64,000 nt of DNA from Epichloe hybrida (GCA_019022495.1 JAFEKR010000024.1:620001-684000); one strand, 5' to 3'. Shown: positions 12,222 to 25,110, counted from the stretch's first letter. The notes: generated by a model not told the origin, from the letters alone. Program-made: numbers and translations.

Positions 12222-14900
12222 AACTCACGAAGTTCTTTAGTATAGTATAGGTTATAATAGTATAGTTTAATAACTATTAATTAGAATCTTATTAGTTCAT
12301 AGGGTATTTAAAGGGTATAGGTTTCTCTATTAGTAGTAAGAAGCTTATAGGGGCTATGCTATTTATCTTTCTCTTTTCATATACGTATATCTAACTATAA
12401 CGGAAGTTAGTGTGTTAGTAGCGTATCTAGGCTATTTTGGGTTCTTAAAGCATTATAAACTTGTTACTTTACTAGGAGTTATTAGACCTTATTAGTAGCT
12501 TTACGGATTGCTTTAGCTTGTTAAATAATAGATACACTTAGTGGTAACTTATTAGTTATCTATAGATATACACTAAAGATAAGAATCATAGGAATAAGAC
12601 TATTAGGGCTTGCTAAGTTATTCATAGCTTTTATAGCTATCTAAAGTTATTACTTAGGCATAAGATCTTAACCTATAGAGTCTATAATAATTATATAGGC
12701 TTGCTATAATAGTCTGTAATAGCGTTTAACTTTTCTAATACTATTATAGGCCTTAACTAGAACTTTATTAATCTTGATTAATAGTAATTATATATAATGC
12801 TTGAATTTTACTAATATAAAGTTCTTTCTAGCATTATGAATAATCTATTCTAGAGGACTAAGGTAGGTGTTAATCTAGTATTCACGTAATGCGTTCTAAA
12901 TATTACATACCTTTTACTTATTTAGATTAAGGAATTAGGCTACTTAAAATAAGGTTATAGAATTAATAACATAAAGAATAGGTTATCTATTAATCTAAAT
13001 AATATTAACTATAATCTTATAGTTAAACTTATGGTTGTCTTTAATTATAAACTTAAATCTACCTAGGGCCTTTCTATTTATTTAGTAATAGTAGCAAATT
13101 TCAGTTAATTATTTAATAGCCTTTACTTTAATATTATATCTAGCTTAGTTTAGTATCTTTATAAGCTATTTAACTAATAAGTAACTAAATTATTAATATA
13201 GTTAATAGAGTTCTATTTCTAATAGGTAGAAAGCTACTATTTCTCTAGCTTTTAGAGTCCACTAAAGATATCCCTATTTCCTAATAATAGGAACTATCTT
13301 ATTATCTTAGATTAATATGTTTATAAGGTTATTTACCTTAACGCGTAACCTATCTATATTATCTAAAGAGAATAAGAAAGGTATATGTGTGTTAATCACA
13401 TAGAAAGGGATGTTACCTAGCTCTATTAGTACGTTAACTACTCCTTTTGTAATCACGCTCCTAGCACTAAATTCGATTATCTTTTCTAGAGTTAGTTTAA
13501 TCTTTAGTAATAGCATTAATCTTAGTAAGGCTTATACTTATTTGATTCTAGCTATTAAGACACCTAAGGCTCCTATATTAGGCATTATCCCTCTAAAAAC
13601 TTCTTTAGAGTAATGTTTCTCTAAAATATAAGAGGTTTTCACCTTATTAAAGGGATTATGCTTAAGGTATACGTGCTTAAATAATTTATCTCTTAGGATA
13701 TTAATAATATTACTATTAACTAGTTAAAATCCTAATATAAAGAATTATATAATACTTAGCTAGTTAAATTTTAATATGGAAGTCTCTTTAGTATTATTAT
13801 CCTTATCTTTATTATTATTAGACTTAATAAAGGTTTTGGCTAATTCCTACGCTTTATTAGTAAGGTTATTAGCTTCTTTAAATACTTAGCCTTTATAGGC
13901 TATAAGAAATACCTAATACTTTTTCTTTATTAGTAGTAATTAGTGTCTCTTATTCTTTTACTAGCGCTCTTTTACCTCTTTCTAGTCTTTTTCTAGATAG
14001 TTTATTAACTAGCATCTATTCTTATTATAGATATAGTATTTACTATAGTTATAGCCTTAGTTATAGTAACTATAGCCTCTATCTTAACCTTATTAATTAT
14101 ATAGTTAGTTATAACAGTAGTCTATGAATATCACCTCTGATTTATTAGCATTAGTAATACTAATAGTGCTTTAATTAAATTAGGTAGCTGATTTGTTAGC
14201 TTTAGTAATAGAGATTAATTTACGGAGGTCTCTAGTAAGTCCTTTAAAGCTAGGTAAATGGTTATATTTAGCTTGCCTACACTCTAGAACACTAGAAATT
14301 ACGCTTAGGGTCTAATAATAAAGTTTTATATTAACTATTAATAGGGGAAAGAGTCCTCTATAAACACGTTTAAGGGTTGTAAGTAGAATCTCAAGATAAT
14401 CTAGTTTGGATTTATTTAGATTAGCAGTAATAATATTCCTAAGCATTATACTATTCTATTCTTAGCGATAGAACTATTAGTTGCTTTCTGTTTTAAATTG
14501 TTAATAAATATTATTAACCATTTATTCATATATAAAGCCTTTATTTACTAGATAATTAAGGTAATACTACTTAGCATTACCTAAAAGTATAATAGGAAGG
14601 GCCTTATGTATATATTCCTATAGGAGATTTAGTCTATTATATTTATTCTAGAATAAGTTAACTTTTAGCATGAGGAAGTTATATATCTTCCTACTATAAT
14701 GGTTATTATCCTTATAGCTCTTTATAAGTTTTAAGATCTTTCTTATAATTTAATCTTTAGATAGGATTATTACTATTTACATAGCTAGGGTTATCTATTA
14801 TATTAGTTATTCTAGGATAATCGGCGGAATTATTGGATTTGTTAGGGGTTTAGGTATGTTTCTTCCTAGAGGTAGTTGTGTAGCTAGAGGGTTATTTAAA
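12222..14900 (-). pseudogene. Copia-B gag, protease and integrase relic (B1)
   Basis: By alignment with B2: integrase about 12580-13215, protease about 13217-13750, gag about 13757-14790. The protease region still has a 69-codon open stretch at 13307-13516 on the minus strand, nearly the same as B2 21960-22169; it covers the core and C-terminal half of the copia aspartic protease fold. It is a surviving part of a dead polyprotein, not a separate gene. Confidence 0.75.
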
Positions 14901-15819
14901 GCAGGATTATAAGGATTATTAATTAGGGGATTATATATAGGAGAATTATATACTAAAAGGTAATAGATAAGGGTAGTGTAAATTAAAGGGCTTATGATTA
15001 GAGGGCTTTTAAGGGCAGGATTATTTAAAGAGAGGAATTTACCTATAGTAATTTGCTTTACGATTTTATTTTTAGGCTACTATAATATTATTTCTTCTTT
15101 AAGGACTTGAATTAATAATTTAATAATCTTACTGCTTTAATTTTAAATAATATAGACGCTATTCTTACGTAGGTAGTCTTATAATTTACGTACTAAAGGT
15201 TGTAAAGCTTAATTAAGTGTTTCTTTTATCTAGCTATTAAGGTTATTATAGAAGATTTCCTAAAGGGTAAGATCTTTATATTAACTACTCTTATAAATAT
15301 TAATTATCTAAGTAAGATAGTTATTAAGCTCCTATTCCTTAGTAGTCTAAGGATCTAGTTCTTTTAAGCTCTCCTAGTTAGTAGTAATAACTAAGGTATA
15401 TTTTTAAAGTTATAGAGGTAAGCTTACTTTATTAAGTCTTAACTAGGTAAGCTACTTTCCTTTAGTAGTCTATAATAAAGCTTATTTATTACTTAGGGGT
15501 ACTATTATTAATAGTCTTTAGCTAGTAAGGCTAAGGGATTTTTAACTAGTAGGGTTAAGGGGTTTTTAATCTCTAGTTTAAGAAGTTATACGTGGCTATA
15601 AACTCTTAGTTAGTTAATTAGTTTTCTTATAATAGATAATAGGATTAATTCTTTTATTAATAGTTAGAGACTTACTAATAGAAAAAGTTAAATCCCTAGG
15701 AAGCCTAATATCTAGTATCTAGAGTTTATTTTCCTTTAGCACACTTCCTTAGGTAACTAAAGGAAGGCCTTTTCTTAAGTAATTCCTAGCTTATCTATGG
15801 TTTTTTAACTACTAATTAG
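14901..15819 (-). other. Copia-B leader and gag N-terminal relic (B1)
   Basis: Runs from the 5' LTR into the start of gag and matches 19657-20600 of B2. The palindrome-containing putative primer-binding site abuts the LTR at 15810-15821. I cannot fix the original start codon because ATG codons are lost to mutation. Confidence 0.6.
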
Positions 15820-16050
15820 TATTAGTTATACTAAGGGATTAGTATACACTAGTGTAACGTAGGGTTAGGTTTAATAATATAATAAGGTCTAAGGATTAAA
15901 GCTATTTATAGCGTTATATAGCTATAAGAAAAGGGGGACGCGAGTTACGTGTGTGCCTTGCGTACAGGTGTGGCTAATTATAGCGTGGCGTTGCTGCACG
16001 TGCTTCACTTTCCTAGTGGTCAACCCGATTTTGACCCGGTTGTCGCAACA
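15820..16050 (-). repeat. Copia-B 5' LTR of B1 (231 bp)
   Basis: On the minus strand it starts TGTTGCGACAACCGGG and ends TAGTATAACTAATA. It is the same length as the other three Copia-B LTRs in the window. The outer 60 bp keep CpG sites while the inner end is heavily changed. Confidence 0.92.
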
Positions 16051-17215
16051 ATAATCTTATAGAGAATTACATAATTCTCTAATAACTTCCTTTATAGCCC
16101 TTTTAAAGGTATCTTTAGACTAGCCTTTAAAGTCTTCTTAGAATAATTCCTATAGGTTATTATCTCTCTAACCTTAATACTTACTAAGGTTAATAAATCT
16201 TATAATCTAGTTATTAAGCTTAAGCTATATAGTAGTCTCTAGATCTAGCTTAATAAATTCTTTCTAATTACTAAAGAAGTTATAAGTAAGCTATTAAAAA
16301 TATAAAGGTAACTTATGCTCTTAAGGTCTTTTAGGGGTAATAATTAGAGTCTTACTATTACTAGTAGCCCTTTCTCTTATAAAAGGTCTAGATTCCTTTA
16401 CTATTTTTAACTATAAAAGGAATATTATTAAGTTATTATTATTTACTACTAATTAAGCTCCTATATTTACCTATTACTATTATAAAGGTCTTCTTTTATA
16501 CTTAAGAAGTATTATTACTTTAGTAAAATTAGAAGATTATAAAAATAGGAAAAAAAATAAAAGAAAAAGCAGTAAAAGTAGTAATAAGAATAAATTAATA
16601 AGGATAAATAAAGTAATAGAAGTGCTAAAAGTAACTAGAAAATAATAAAAAAAGCAATAAGAAAATAATAGGAATTACTACTTCCTATTTTTTATAAAAA
16701 AAAAGGAAGAAAGTAATCTCTCTCTTTCTTACTAATAAGTATAAGGTAAATAGTACTAAGAATAAAAGGGGTAAGAAATAAGTAGTAAATACTTATAGGG
16801 AGAGATTAAAGGTTTATTAGAAGGTAATGTATTAAAGGGAATTTATAGGTATATTAGCTAGCTTAGCTAAGGTTATTTAATATTAGGTTTAAAATAAATA
16901 CCTTATAGTAATAAATTTAGTTAGTTAGTTAGTTTTCTTATAATAGATAATAAAATTAATAATTAATAATAATATCCTAGATAGATATAATAAAGTTATA
17001 TCCCTTAGCCTAAGGGTTAATAGATTAATTCCTTAGAAGCCTAATAAGCTTATAACTAGGATTCTAGTCTCTTCCTTTAGCATACTTATATAGTTATGTC
17101 TCTTTACTATAATAACTATTATAGTATAATAAGAGGTAGTAGTAATAGTATTTATAAAATATCTTTTCTTATAATACCTAGCTTATTTATAGTTATAAAG
17201 TTAACTACTAATTAG
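16051..17215 (-). pseudogene. Copia-A gag N-terminal part and leader (A1)
   Basis: Continuation of A1 upstream of the B1 insertion. The complement matches A2 at about 52258-53430. It holds the leader, the putative primer-binding site (17206-17217) and the N-terminal part of gag, all with stops. A short purine-rich stretch at 16540-16680 is part of it and is also seen in A2 (about 52780-52940). Confidence 0.75.
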
Positions 17216-17476
17216 TATTAGTTATACTAAGGTCCTACGTAGGTAATAGGGAAATCCTATATAATTAAAGTTAATAATAGTTAGATAGTTAGCTAGGAAA
17301 GAGGGAGAAGAGAGGGAAAGTCTAGATACTTAAAAAGTAAGCGAAATTTATAGGTAAGGTAAAAGAGAGAGTAGCAAATTAATACAGCTAATTATATTAC
17401 GTGTATTACGCTAGACCTATAATTCGGTCTAGTCTTTGGCCATAATTGAACCGATGAAGATCCGAAGGATTTAATA
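17216..17476 (-). repeat. Copia-A 5' LTR of A1 (261 bp)
   Basis: The minus strand starts TATTAAATCC (from TGTTGAATCC) and ends at 17216. The part at 17430-17465 is nearly unmutated (GAACCGATGAAGATCCGAAG), as in the A2 5' LTR. The flank is ATAAT, whereas the other end of A1 is flanked by GCCTA. Confidence 0.9.
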
Positions 17477-17765
17477 ATAATTATAAAAAATAAAAAGGAT
17501 ATTAAGGTAAAGGAATTTAGTAAGTAAAGAAAAAAAAAAGAATAATTTAGTAAAAAAAAATAAGTAGTTATAAAATTAGGAATTTATTATTTAATATAAT
17601 AATTCTAATTAATATAATTAAAGAAGTATAGTAGCTATATATTTAGTAATAAATATATTAAATTTACTTTCTTTTATTTTAACTTCTATAGCTAAGAGAA
17701 AATTATTTTACTTTATAATAAAATACTAAATTAAGCTAGGGTTTAGCTAGTTATAACCAGAGCTT

Positions 17766-17917
17766 TACATGTAGTGTAGTAAATGTAGTATTTTGACTTT
17801 CCTTGTAGTATGTAGTGTAGTGAATTGTAGTGTAGTGTAGTATGTAGTGTAGTGTAGTATGTAGTGTAGTGTAGTAAATACTACACTACACTACAAATAC
17901 TACATGTAGTATAAGGC
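17766..17917 (+). repeat. Left subterminal TGTAGTG array of G1
   Basis: Repeated TGTAG/TGTAGTG motifs, followed by the same motif inverted (ACTACACTACACTAC), so the array folds back on itself. hAT transposases bind short motifs repeated just inside the termini, so this is a plausible binding array. It keeps many TpG sites in an otherwise TpG-poor region. Confidence 0.85.
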
Positions 17918-18597
17918 TAAAAATAAAAGTGGGGCATATTAATATCTTATAATATTCTTTAGATTTTTCTTTATTAACTTAATATTAGCTTTCTTTTTTA
18001 TTAGAATTTAGTTATTTAGTTATAAATCTTTAAAGTTTATACTTATTTAAACTATTAGGCTTATAATAGGAATAGGGTAGCTAAGTATAGTATTTTTAGT
18101 ATTACTATATAACTCTATTTATTTCCTAAATTCTAAAGGTTATTTTATCTTTCTAGATTTTTAATTAGATTTAATATTCATTTTAATATACTTTTTTTAC
18201 TTTAAATCTAAGATTTACCCTAAAGAAATTATTTACTATTATATATAAATAGGATAATAAATCTAATAATAATATATTTATAAAGATAAGCTATTTATAA
18301 TAAATAAAAATTTTTACTTTATATTATAGAAGGGTTTTTAGCTATATATCTTCTTTTATTATAATTATAAATAATTATATTAAGTTTTTAGGTTTTTTAA
18401 GTTAAAAGAAATGTAAAAACCCTTAAAAAAGCTTTAAAAAGCTTTGAAAAAATAGCTAGAATATTATTCTTATAATATTAAAAAGAAATATAATATATTT
18501 TCCTTTATTACTAAAATTAGAAAAAAAAGCTTTAAAAGTAAGCTTAAGAATATATACTATTTTTAGCTTACTTACTTAGATATATATTATACTAAAA

Positions 18598-19044
18598 AGT
18601 AGGTTTAAAAGTAAACCTTATTAACTATACCTTTTATTTACTAATAGTTTCTATGCTTTTTCTATAATTTAGTCTAAAGAAAAAGATATATTAATAAAAA
18701 TGGGTCTAAAGTAAGTCCTTATAATTATACCTTTACTTACTAATAACCTTTATGCTTTTTCTATAATCTAGTCTTAGAAAAAGGAGGTATTAATAAAAGT
18801 GGGTCTAAAGTGGGTCCTTATAATTATACCTCTACTTCCTAATAACTTTTATGCTTTTTTCTATAATCTAGTCTTAGAAAAAGGAGGTATTAATAAAAGT
18901 GGGTCTAAAGTGGGTCCTTATAATTATACCTCTACTTCCTAATAACTTTTATGCTTTTTTCTATAATCTAGTCTTAGAAAAAGAAGGAATGAATAAAAGT
19001 GGGTTTAAAGTGGGTCCTTATAGTTGCCTTTTACTTAGAGTTTA
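18598..19044 (+). repeat. ~100-bp tandem repeat of G1 with GTGGGTC core
   Basis: Units start near 18598, 18702, 18801, 18901 and 19001, period 99-100 bp. Each begins with a core like GTGGGTCTAAAGTGGGTC and continues with AT-rich filler ending in an AAAAAGGAGGTATTAATA-like part. The middle units are almost identical. The same core at the same spacing occurs in G2. Confidence 0.88.
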
Positions 19045-19084
19045 TACTTTTTTTTAATTAGTTATAGAATTATTTCTTAAAAAG

Positions 19085-19425
19085 AGATATTAAATTTATT
19101 ATTACTATTACTACTATTACTACTACTACTACTATTATTACTATTATTACTATTATTACTATTACTACTATTATTACTATTATTACTATTATTACTATTA
19201 TTACTATTATTACTATTATTACTATTATTACTATTATTACTATTATTACTATATTACTATTATTACTATTATTACTATTATTACTATTATTACTATTATT
19301 ACTATTATTACTATTATTACTATTATTACTATTATTGCTATTATTACTATTATTACTATTATTACTATTATTACTATTATTACTATTATTACTATTATTA
19401 CTATTATTACTATTATTACTATTAT
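19085..19425 (+). repeat. TATTATTAC microsatellite in G1
   Basis: A 9-bp unit (TAT TAT TAC) and shorter TAC/TAT triplets repeated for about 340 bp, with a few irregularities. B2 inserted at its right end; the ATTAT run continues after B2 at 25702. The long frame seen on the reverse strand (Ile-Val repeats) is only the translation of this array. Confidence 0.93.
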
Positions 19426-19656
19426 TGTTACGACAACCGGGTCAAAATCGGGTTGACCACTAGGAAAGTGGAGCACGTGTAGCAACGCCGCGCTGTGATT
19501 AGCCACACCTGTACGCGAGGTATATACGTAACTTACGTCCCCCTTTTCTTATAGCTATATAACGCTATAAATAGCTTTAATCCTTAGACCTTATTATATT
19601 ATTAAACCTAACCCTATATTATACTAGTGTATACTAATCCCTTAGTATAACTAACA
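19426..19656 (+). repeat. Copia-B 5' LTR of B2 (231 bp)
   Basis: Starts TGTTACGACAACCGGG and ends TAGTATAACTAACA. The next bases, CTAATTAGTAGTTA, form the palindromic putative primer-binding site shared by Copia-A, -B and -C. Confidence 0.93.
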
Positions 19657-20689
19657 CTAATTAGTAGTTAAAAAACCATAGATAAGCTAGGAATTACTTA
19701 AGAAAAGGCCTTCCTTTAGCTACCTAAGGAAGTGTGCTAAAGGAAAATAAACTCTAGATACTAGATATTAGGCTTCCTAGGGATTTAACTTTTTCTATTA
19801 GTAAGTCTCTAACTATTAATAAAAGAATTAATCCTATTATCTATTATAAGAAAACTAATTAACTAACTAAGAGTTTATAGCTATATATAACTTCTTAAAC
19901 TAAAGATTAAAAACCCCTTAACCCTACTAGTTAAAAATCCCTTAGCCTTACTAGCTAAAGACTATTAATAATAGTACCCCTAAGTAATAAATAAGCTTTA
20001 TTATAGACTACTAAAGGAAAGTAGCTTACCTAGTTAAGACCTAATAAAGTAAGCCTACCTCTATAACTTTAAAAACATACCTTAGTTATTACTACTAACT
20101 AGGAGAGCTTAAAAGAACTAGATCCTTAGACTACTAAGGAATAGAAGCTTAATAACTATCTTACTTAGATAATTAATATCTATAAGAGTAGTTAATATAA
20201 AGATCTTACCCTTTAGGAAATCTTCTATAATAACCTTAATAGCTAGATAAAAGAAACACTTAATTAAGCTTTATAACCTTTAGTACGCAAATTATAAGAC
20301 TACCTATATAAGAATAGTATTTATATTATTTAAAATTAAAGCAGTAAGATTATTAAATTATTAATTTAAGTCCTTAAAGAAGAAATAATATTATAGTGGC
20401 CTAAAAACAAAATCATAAAGCAAATCACTATAGGTAAATTCCTCTCTTTAAATAATCCTGCCCTTAAAAGCCCTTTAATTATAAGCCCTTTAATTTACAC
20501 TACCCCTATCTATTACCCTTTAGTATATAATCCTCCTATATATAATCCCCTAATTAATAATCCTTATAATCCCGCTTTAAATAACCCTCTAGCTATATAA
20601 CTACCTCTAGGAAGAAACACACCTAAACCCCTAACAAATCCAATAATTCCGCTAATTATCCTAGAATAACTAATATAATAGATAACCCT

Positions 20690-23600
20690 AGCTGTGCAAA
20701 TAGTAACAATCCTATCTAAAGATTAAATTGTAAGAAAGATCTTAGAACTTATAAAGAGCTATAAGGATAATAACTATTATAGTAAGAAGATATATAACTT
20801 CCTAACGCTAAAAGTTAACGTATTCTAGAACAAATATAACAGACTAAATCTCCTATAGGAATACATATATAAGGCCCTTCCTATTATACTTTCAGGTAAT
20901 GCTAAGCAGTATTACCTTAATTATCTAGTAAATAAAGGCTTTATATACAAATAAATGGTTAACAATATTTATTAATAATTTAAAACAGAAAGCAACTAAT
21001 AGTTCTATTACTAAGAATAAAACAGTATAATGCTTAGGAATATTATTACTACTAATCTAGATAAATCCAAACTAGATTGTCTTAAGATTCTGCTTATAAC
21101 CCTTAAACATGTTTATAAAGAACTCTTTCCCTTATTAATAGTTAATATAAAACTCTATTATTAGACCCTAAGCGTAATTTCTAGTGTTTTAGAGTATAGG
21201 TAAGCTAAATATAACTATTTACCTAGCTTTAAAGGACTTACTAGAGACCTCTATAAATCAATCTCTATTACTAAAGCTAATAAATTAGCTGCCTAATTTA
21301 ATTAAAGCACTATTAGTACTACTAATACTAACAAATTAGAGGTAATGTTCATAGACTACCATTATAACCAACCGTATAATTAACAAGGTTAAGATAGAGG
21401 CTATAGTTACTATAACTAAGGCTATAACTATAGCAGATACCATATCTATAATAAGAATAAATGCTAGTTAATAAACCATCTAGAAAAAGACTAGAAAGAG
21501 GTAAAAGAGTGCTAGTAAAAGAATAAGAGATACTAATCACTACTAATAGAGAAAAAGTATTAGGCATTCCTCGTAGCTTACAAAGGCTAAGCATCTAAAG
21601 AAGCTAATAACCTTACTAATAGAGCATAGGAATTAGCTAAAACCTTTATTAAGTCTAATAATAATAAAGACAAGGATAATAATACTAAAGAGACTTTCAC
21701 ATTAAAATTCAACTAGCTAAGTATTATATAATTCTTTATATTAGGATTTTAACTAGTTAATAGTAATATTATTAATATCCTAAGAGATAAATTATTTAAG
21801 CATGCATACCTTAAGCATAATCCCTTTAATAAGGTAAAAACCTCTTATATTTTAGAGAAACATTACTTTAAAGAAGTTTTTAGAGGGATAATACCTAATA
21901 TAGGAGCCTTAGGTATCTTAACAGCTAGAATTAGATAAGTATAAGCCTTACTAAGATTAATGCTATTACTAAAGATTAAACTAACTTTAGAAAAGATAAT
22001 TAAATTTAGTGCTAGGAGCGCGATTATAAAAGAAGTAGTTAACGTACTAACGGAGCTAGGTAATATCCCTTTCTATGTGATTAATATATATATGCCTTTC
22101 TTATTCTCTTTAGATAATATAGATAGGTTACGTGTTAAGGTAAATAACCTTACGAATGTATTAATCTAAGATAATAAGATAGTTCCTATTATTAGGAAAT
22201 AGGGATATCTTTAGTAGACTCTAGAAGCTAGAGAAACAGTAGCTTTTTACCTATTAGAAATAGAACTTTATTAACTATATTAACAATTTGGTCACCTATT
22301 AGTTAAATAGCTTACAAAGATACTAAACTAAGCTAGATATAATATTAAAGCAAAGGCTATTAAATAATTAACTGAAATTTACTACTATTACTAAATAAAT
22401 GGAAAGGCCCTAGATAGATTTAAGTTTATAATTAAAGATAACTATAAGTTTAACTATAAGATTATAGTTAATATTGTTTAGATTAACAGATAACCTATTC
22501 TTTATGTTATTAATTCTGTAACCTTGTTTTAAGTAGCCTAATTTCTTAATCTAAATAAGTAGAAGGCACGTAATATTTAGAACGTATTACGTGAATGCTA
22601 GATTAACACTTACCTTAGTCCTCTAGAATGGATTATCTATAATGCTAGAAAGAACTTTATATTAGTAAAATTTAAGCATTATGTATAATTACTATTAATT
22701 AAGATTAATAAAGTTCTAGTTAAGGCCTATAATAGTATTAGAAAAGTTAAACGCTATTACGAACTATTATAGCAAGCCTATATAATTATTATAGACTTTA
22801 TAGGTTAAGATCTCACGCCTAAGCAACGACTTTAGATAGCTATAAAAGCTATAAATAACTTAGCAGGCCCTAATAGTCTCATTCCTATAATTCTTATCTT
22901 TAGTGTATATTTATAGATAACTAATAAGTTACTACTAAGTATATTTATTATTTAATAAGCTAAAGTAATCTGCAAAGCTACTAATAAGGTCTAATAACTC
23001 CTAGTAAAGTAATAAGTTTATAATACTCTAAGAACCCGAAATAGCCTAGATACGCTGCTAACACACTAACTTCTATTATAGTTAGATGTATGCGTATAGA
23101 GAGAGAAAGATAGATAGCATAGCCCCTATAAGCTTCTTACTACTAATAGAGAAACCTATACCCTTTAAATGCCCTATAGACTAATAAGATTCTAATTAAT
23201 AGTTATTAAACTATACTATTATAACCTATACTATACTAAAGAACTTCGTGAGTTAATACCTAGAGGTAAAGACTAAGCTATAGATATAAACGAGACCTTA
23301 ATAATTAAAGAGATTATCCCTAAAGCTTTAGAAATAAATAAGGAACTACTATAGCCTAAGAGAAAGTGTAAAAGACTATAAAAGAAGCTTACGGTTTAAT
23401 TTAACCTTATAGGAACTAAATATATAATAACTATGTACTTAGTGAATAAAGACTAAGAAGAAGTATTAATAGAGGAACTTGTAGCTAATAGCGAGTTAAG
23501 TGTAGTATTTATTATAGCAAAGCAAGAAGCTAATTAGGATCTAGCTCTTTAGTTATAATAAGAAGGAAAGATCACAACCCTAGGCAAGCCCTTTAAGCTA

Positions 23601-25110
23601 TTAGATTAGATTAAGATTAATGCTTTGTAAGCCTATAATATGTTTAGATTCACGCTATTCAATCCTGCTAAATATAGTAATAAGAGACTCTTTAAATCTT
23701 GTATAGTAAGAGAAATCAAAGGTAAAGGAATAGCTACGTCATATAAAAAGTCATAACTTATGATTTAAGGGATGAATGATAAAGGGAAGGAATTTATCCT
23801 AACCCAATCCCTAACGATCTAAAGATTAAGCCAACGATTAATTATCGCGATTACACTATCGCTTAGATCCAGAGGAATTATCCTATAGATTTAAGACATT
23901 ACATAAGCTTACATATAATCAAAAACGTAGCTTATAAGATTAATTATTACTATGTTGCCTAAGCAGATAGTATATCTCTTCCCTAAAGGAACTGTTATAG
24001 AAGTTATTAAGCCTTTGTATAGAATTATAGAAGCTAGAACCTACTGGTTCGTAACCTACTTCTATTACTACAAAGAGATGCTTAAGATAATAACTTTATC
24101 CTATGACTTATACTTACTAATTATAGAAGAGAATAATAATAACCTCTTTAGAGTAGTTAGTATGCAGACTAATAATACGCTAGGCCTTAGTAACTAGGAT
24201 TTCTATAACCTTAAAGAGAAAGAACTACAAAAGGCGAATTTCTTAGTAAAGCTAAAGCAGAAGCTATTAGCTAAGAATCCCCTTATCTTTAATAGTTATA
24301 TCCTTACCTAGAACGATAATAACTTAATAGAGCTTTGTTAAAAAGGCTAGAGCAAGAAAATTAGGTAAATTAACTTGTAATTGCCGGCTGTGAAATAAGA
24401 TTATGTTGAACAATAAGCACGAGGAAGTTATATTATAACCGTTTATTAACCTAAAGCTCTTTACAACCTCTTAATCGTAGTATAATATTAAGACCTAACT
24501 CCTAATAATATAACTTGATTAAATAAGCGACTTAACTAGCAGATCCGACATTAAGACCAAGGCCTATATTACATCCCTCTAGACCTTAAGAATATAAAGT
24601 TATTTATATTTGTGAATGAATCCCTTACTAATAACAAAGATCTGAGTTCCTAGATAGAATACGTGATTGTAATTAGTAATAAAGAGGTAAAAGATAACAT
24701 ATTTACCTTAAAAGGTAATATTATTACGTATAGCTTAATAAAGAGTAAGCGTGTAACCTGTAGCGCCCTTGCTTCTAAACTATACTTAATAGTATAAGGT
24801 GCTAATATAGCTTATGTAATTACTATGACCCTTAATATAATCACGGACTGATTAAAGATTAACCGCATTCCTATAATTATTTATATAGACTCTTTTTTAT
24901 TATATAAGTGTCTTATAAAGCTAGGTTTTATAAAGGAGAAATGCCTTATGATTAATATTATAGCACTTCGGTAATTATATGAGCGATAAGAGATCTATGA
25001 AGTATGATGGATTAATAGTAATAATAACCTTACTAATGTAATAACGAAGGTATCTCTAAACAAGAGCCTTAAGACTTTTATTAACTTAAATGAAGCTATA
25101 ATTTGAGTTA
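20690..25110 (+). pseudogene. Copia-B gag-pol relic (B2)
   Basis: Former polyprotein of a Ty1/copia element. Gag about 20690-21720. Aspartic protease about 21730-22260 (open stretch 21960-22169 with DNIDRL, as in fungal copia proteases). Integrase about 22265-22900. RT about 23540-24360, with an open stretch at 23952-24197 and catalytic MQTNNTLGL at about 24165 (QTDD in active relatives). RNase H about 24560-25110 with KSKRV and later motifs. The order protease-integrase-RT is diagnostic of copia. In-frame stops are almost all TAG/TAA, as expected when Trp and Gln codons are lost. No activity is possible. Confidence 0.85.

Larger units (their letters stand above)
9254..16050 (-). mobile_element. 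Copia-B copy B1 (full length, split by H)
   Basis: Complete Ty1/copia element inserted in the gag of A1. The 231-bp LTRs are at 9254-9484 and 15820-16050. TSD ATAAT at 9249-9253 and 16051-16055. Joining the A1 flanks restores the sequence seen uninterrupted in A2 near 53424. Removing insert H and its duplication leaves about 6275 bp, matching B2 at 6276 bp. Minus-strand order is gag, protease, integrase, RT, RNase H. Confidence 0.93.
3939..17476 (-). mobile_element. Copia-A copy A1 (full length, split by B1)
   Basis: A Ty1/copia retrotransposon on the minus strand with two 261-bp LTRs (3939-4199 and 17216-17476). Removing Copia-B copy B1 and one 5-bp duplication leaves 6736 bp, exactly the length of A2. 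The coding order on the minus strand is gag, protease, integrase, RT, RNase H, all full of stops. The flanks do not match: GCCTA before 3939 but ATAAT after 17476, so although both ends are complete there is no target-site duplication. Confidence 0.88.

Noticed and set aside
12001..12240. 79-codon frame on + and 66-codon frame on - over insert H
   Set aside because: Both depend on the 9-bp CGTC repeat and cross the right edge of H into the mutated Copia. No start context or similarity supports them.
13410..13613. 67-codon frame on the + strand
   Set aside because: It is antisense to the protease relic of B1, and the sense strand has the real similarity.
3939..17476. A 13.5-kb giant Copia element
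   Set aside because: It resolves into A1 (6736 bp) plus B1 with its own LTRs and ATAAT duplication, and B1 plus insert H.
19249..19506. 85-codon frame on the minus strand made of Ile-Val repeats
   Set aside because: It is the translation of the TATTATTAC microsatellite running into the B2 LTR; a repeat without stop codons, not a gene.
21349..21594. 81-codon frame on the minus strand
   Set aside because: It is antisense to the gag relic of B2, rich in Ser/Tyr/Leu from AT-rich sequence, with no support.
23952..24197. 81-codon frame as a separate gene
   Set aside because: It is an accidental stop-free piece of the RT domain of B2, and the same stretch in B1 is broken.
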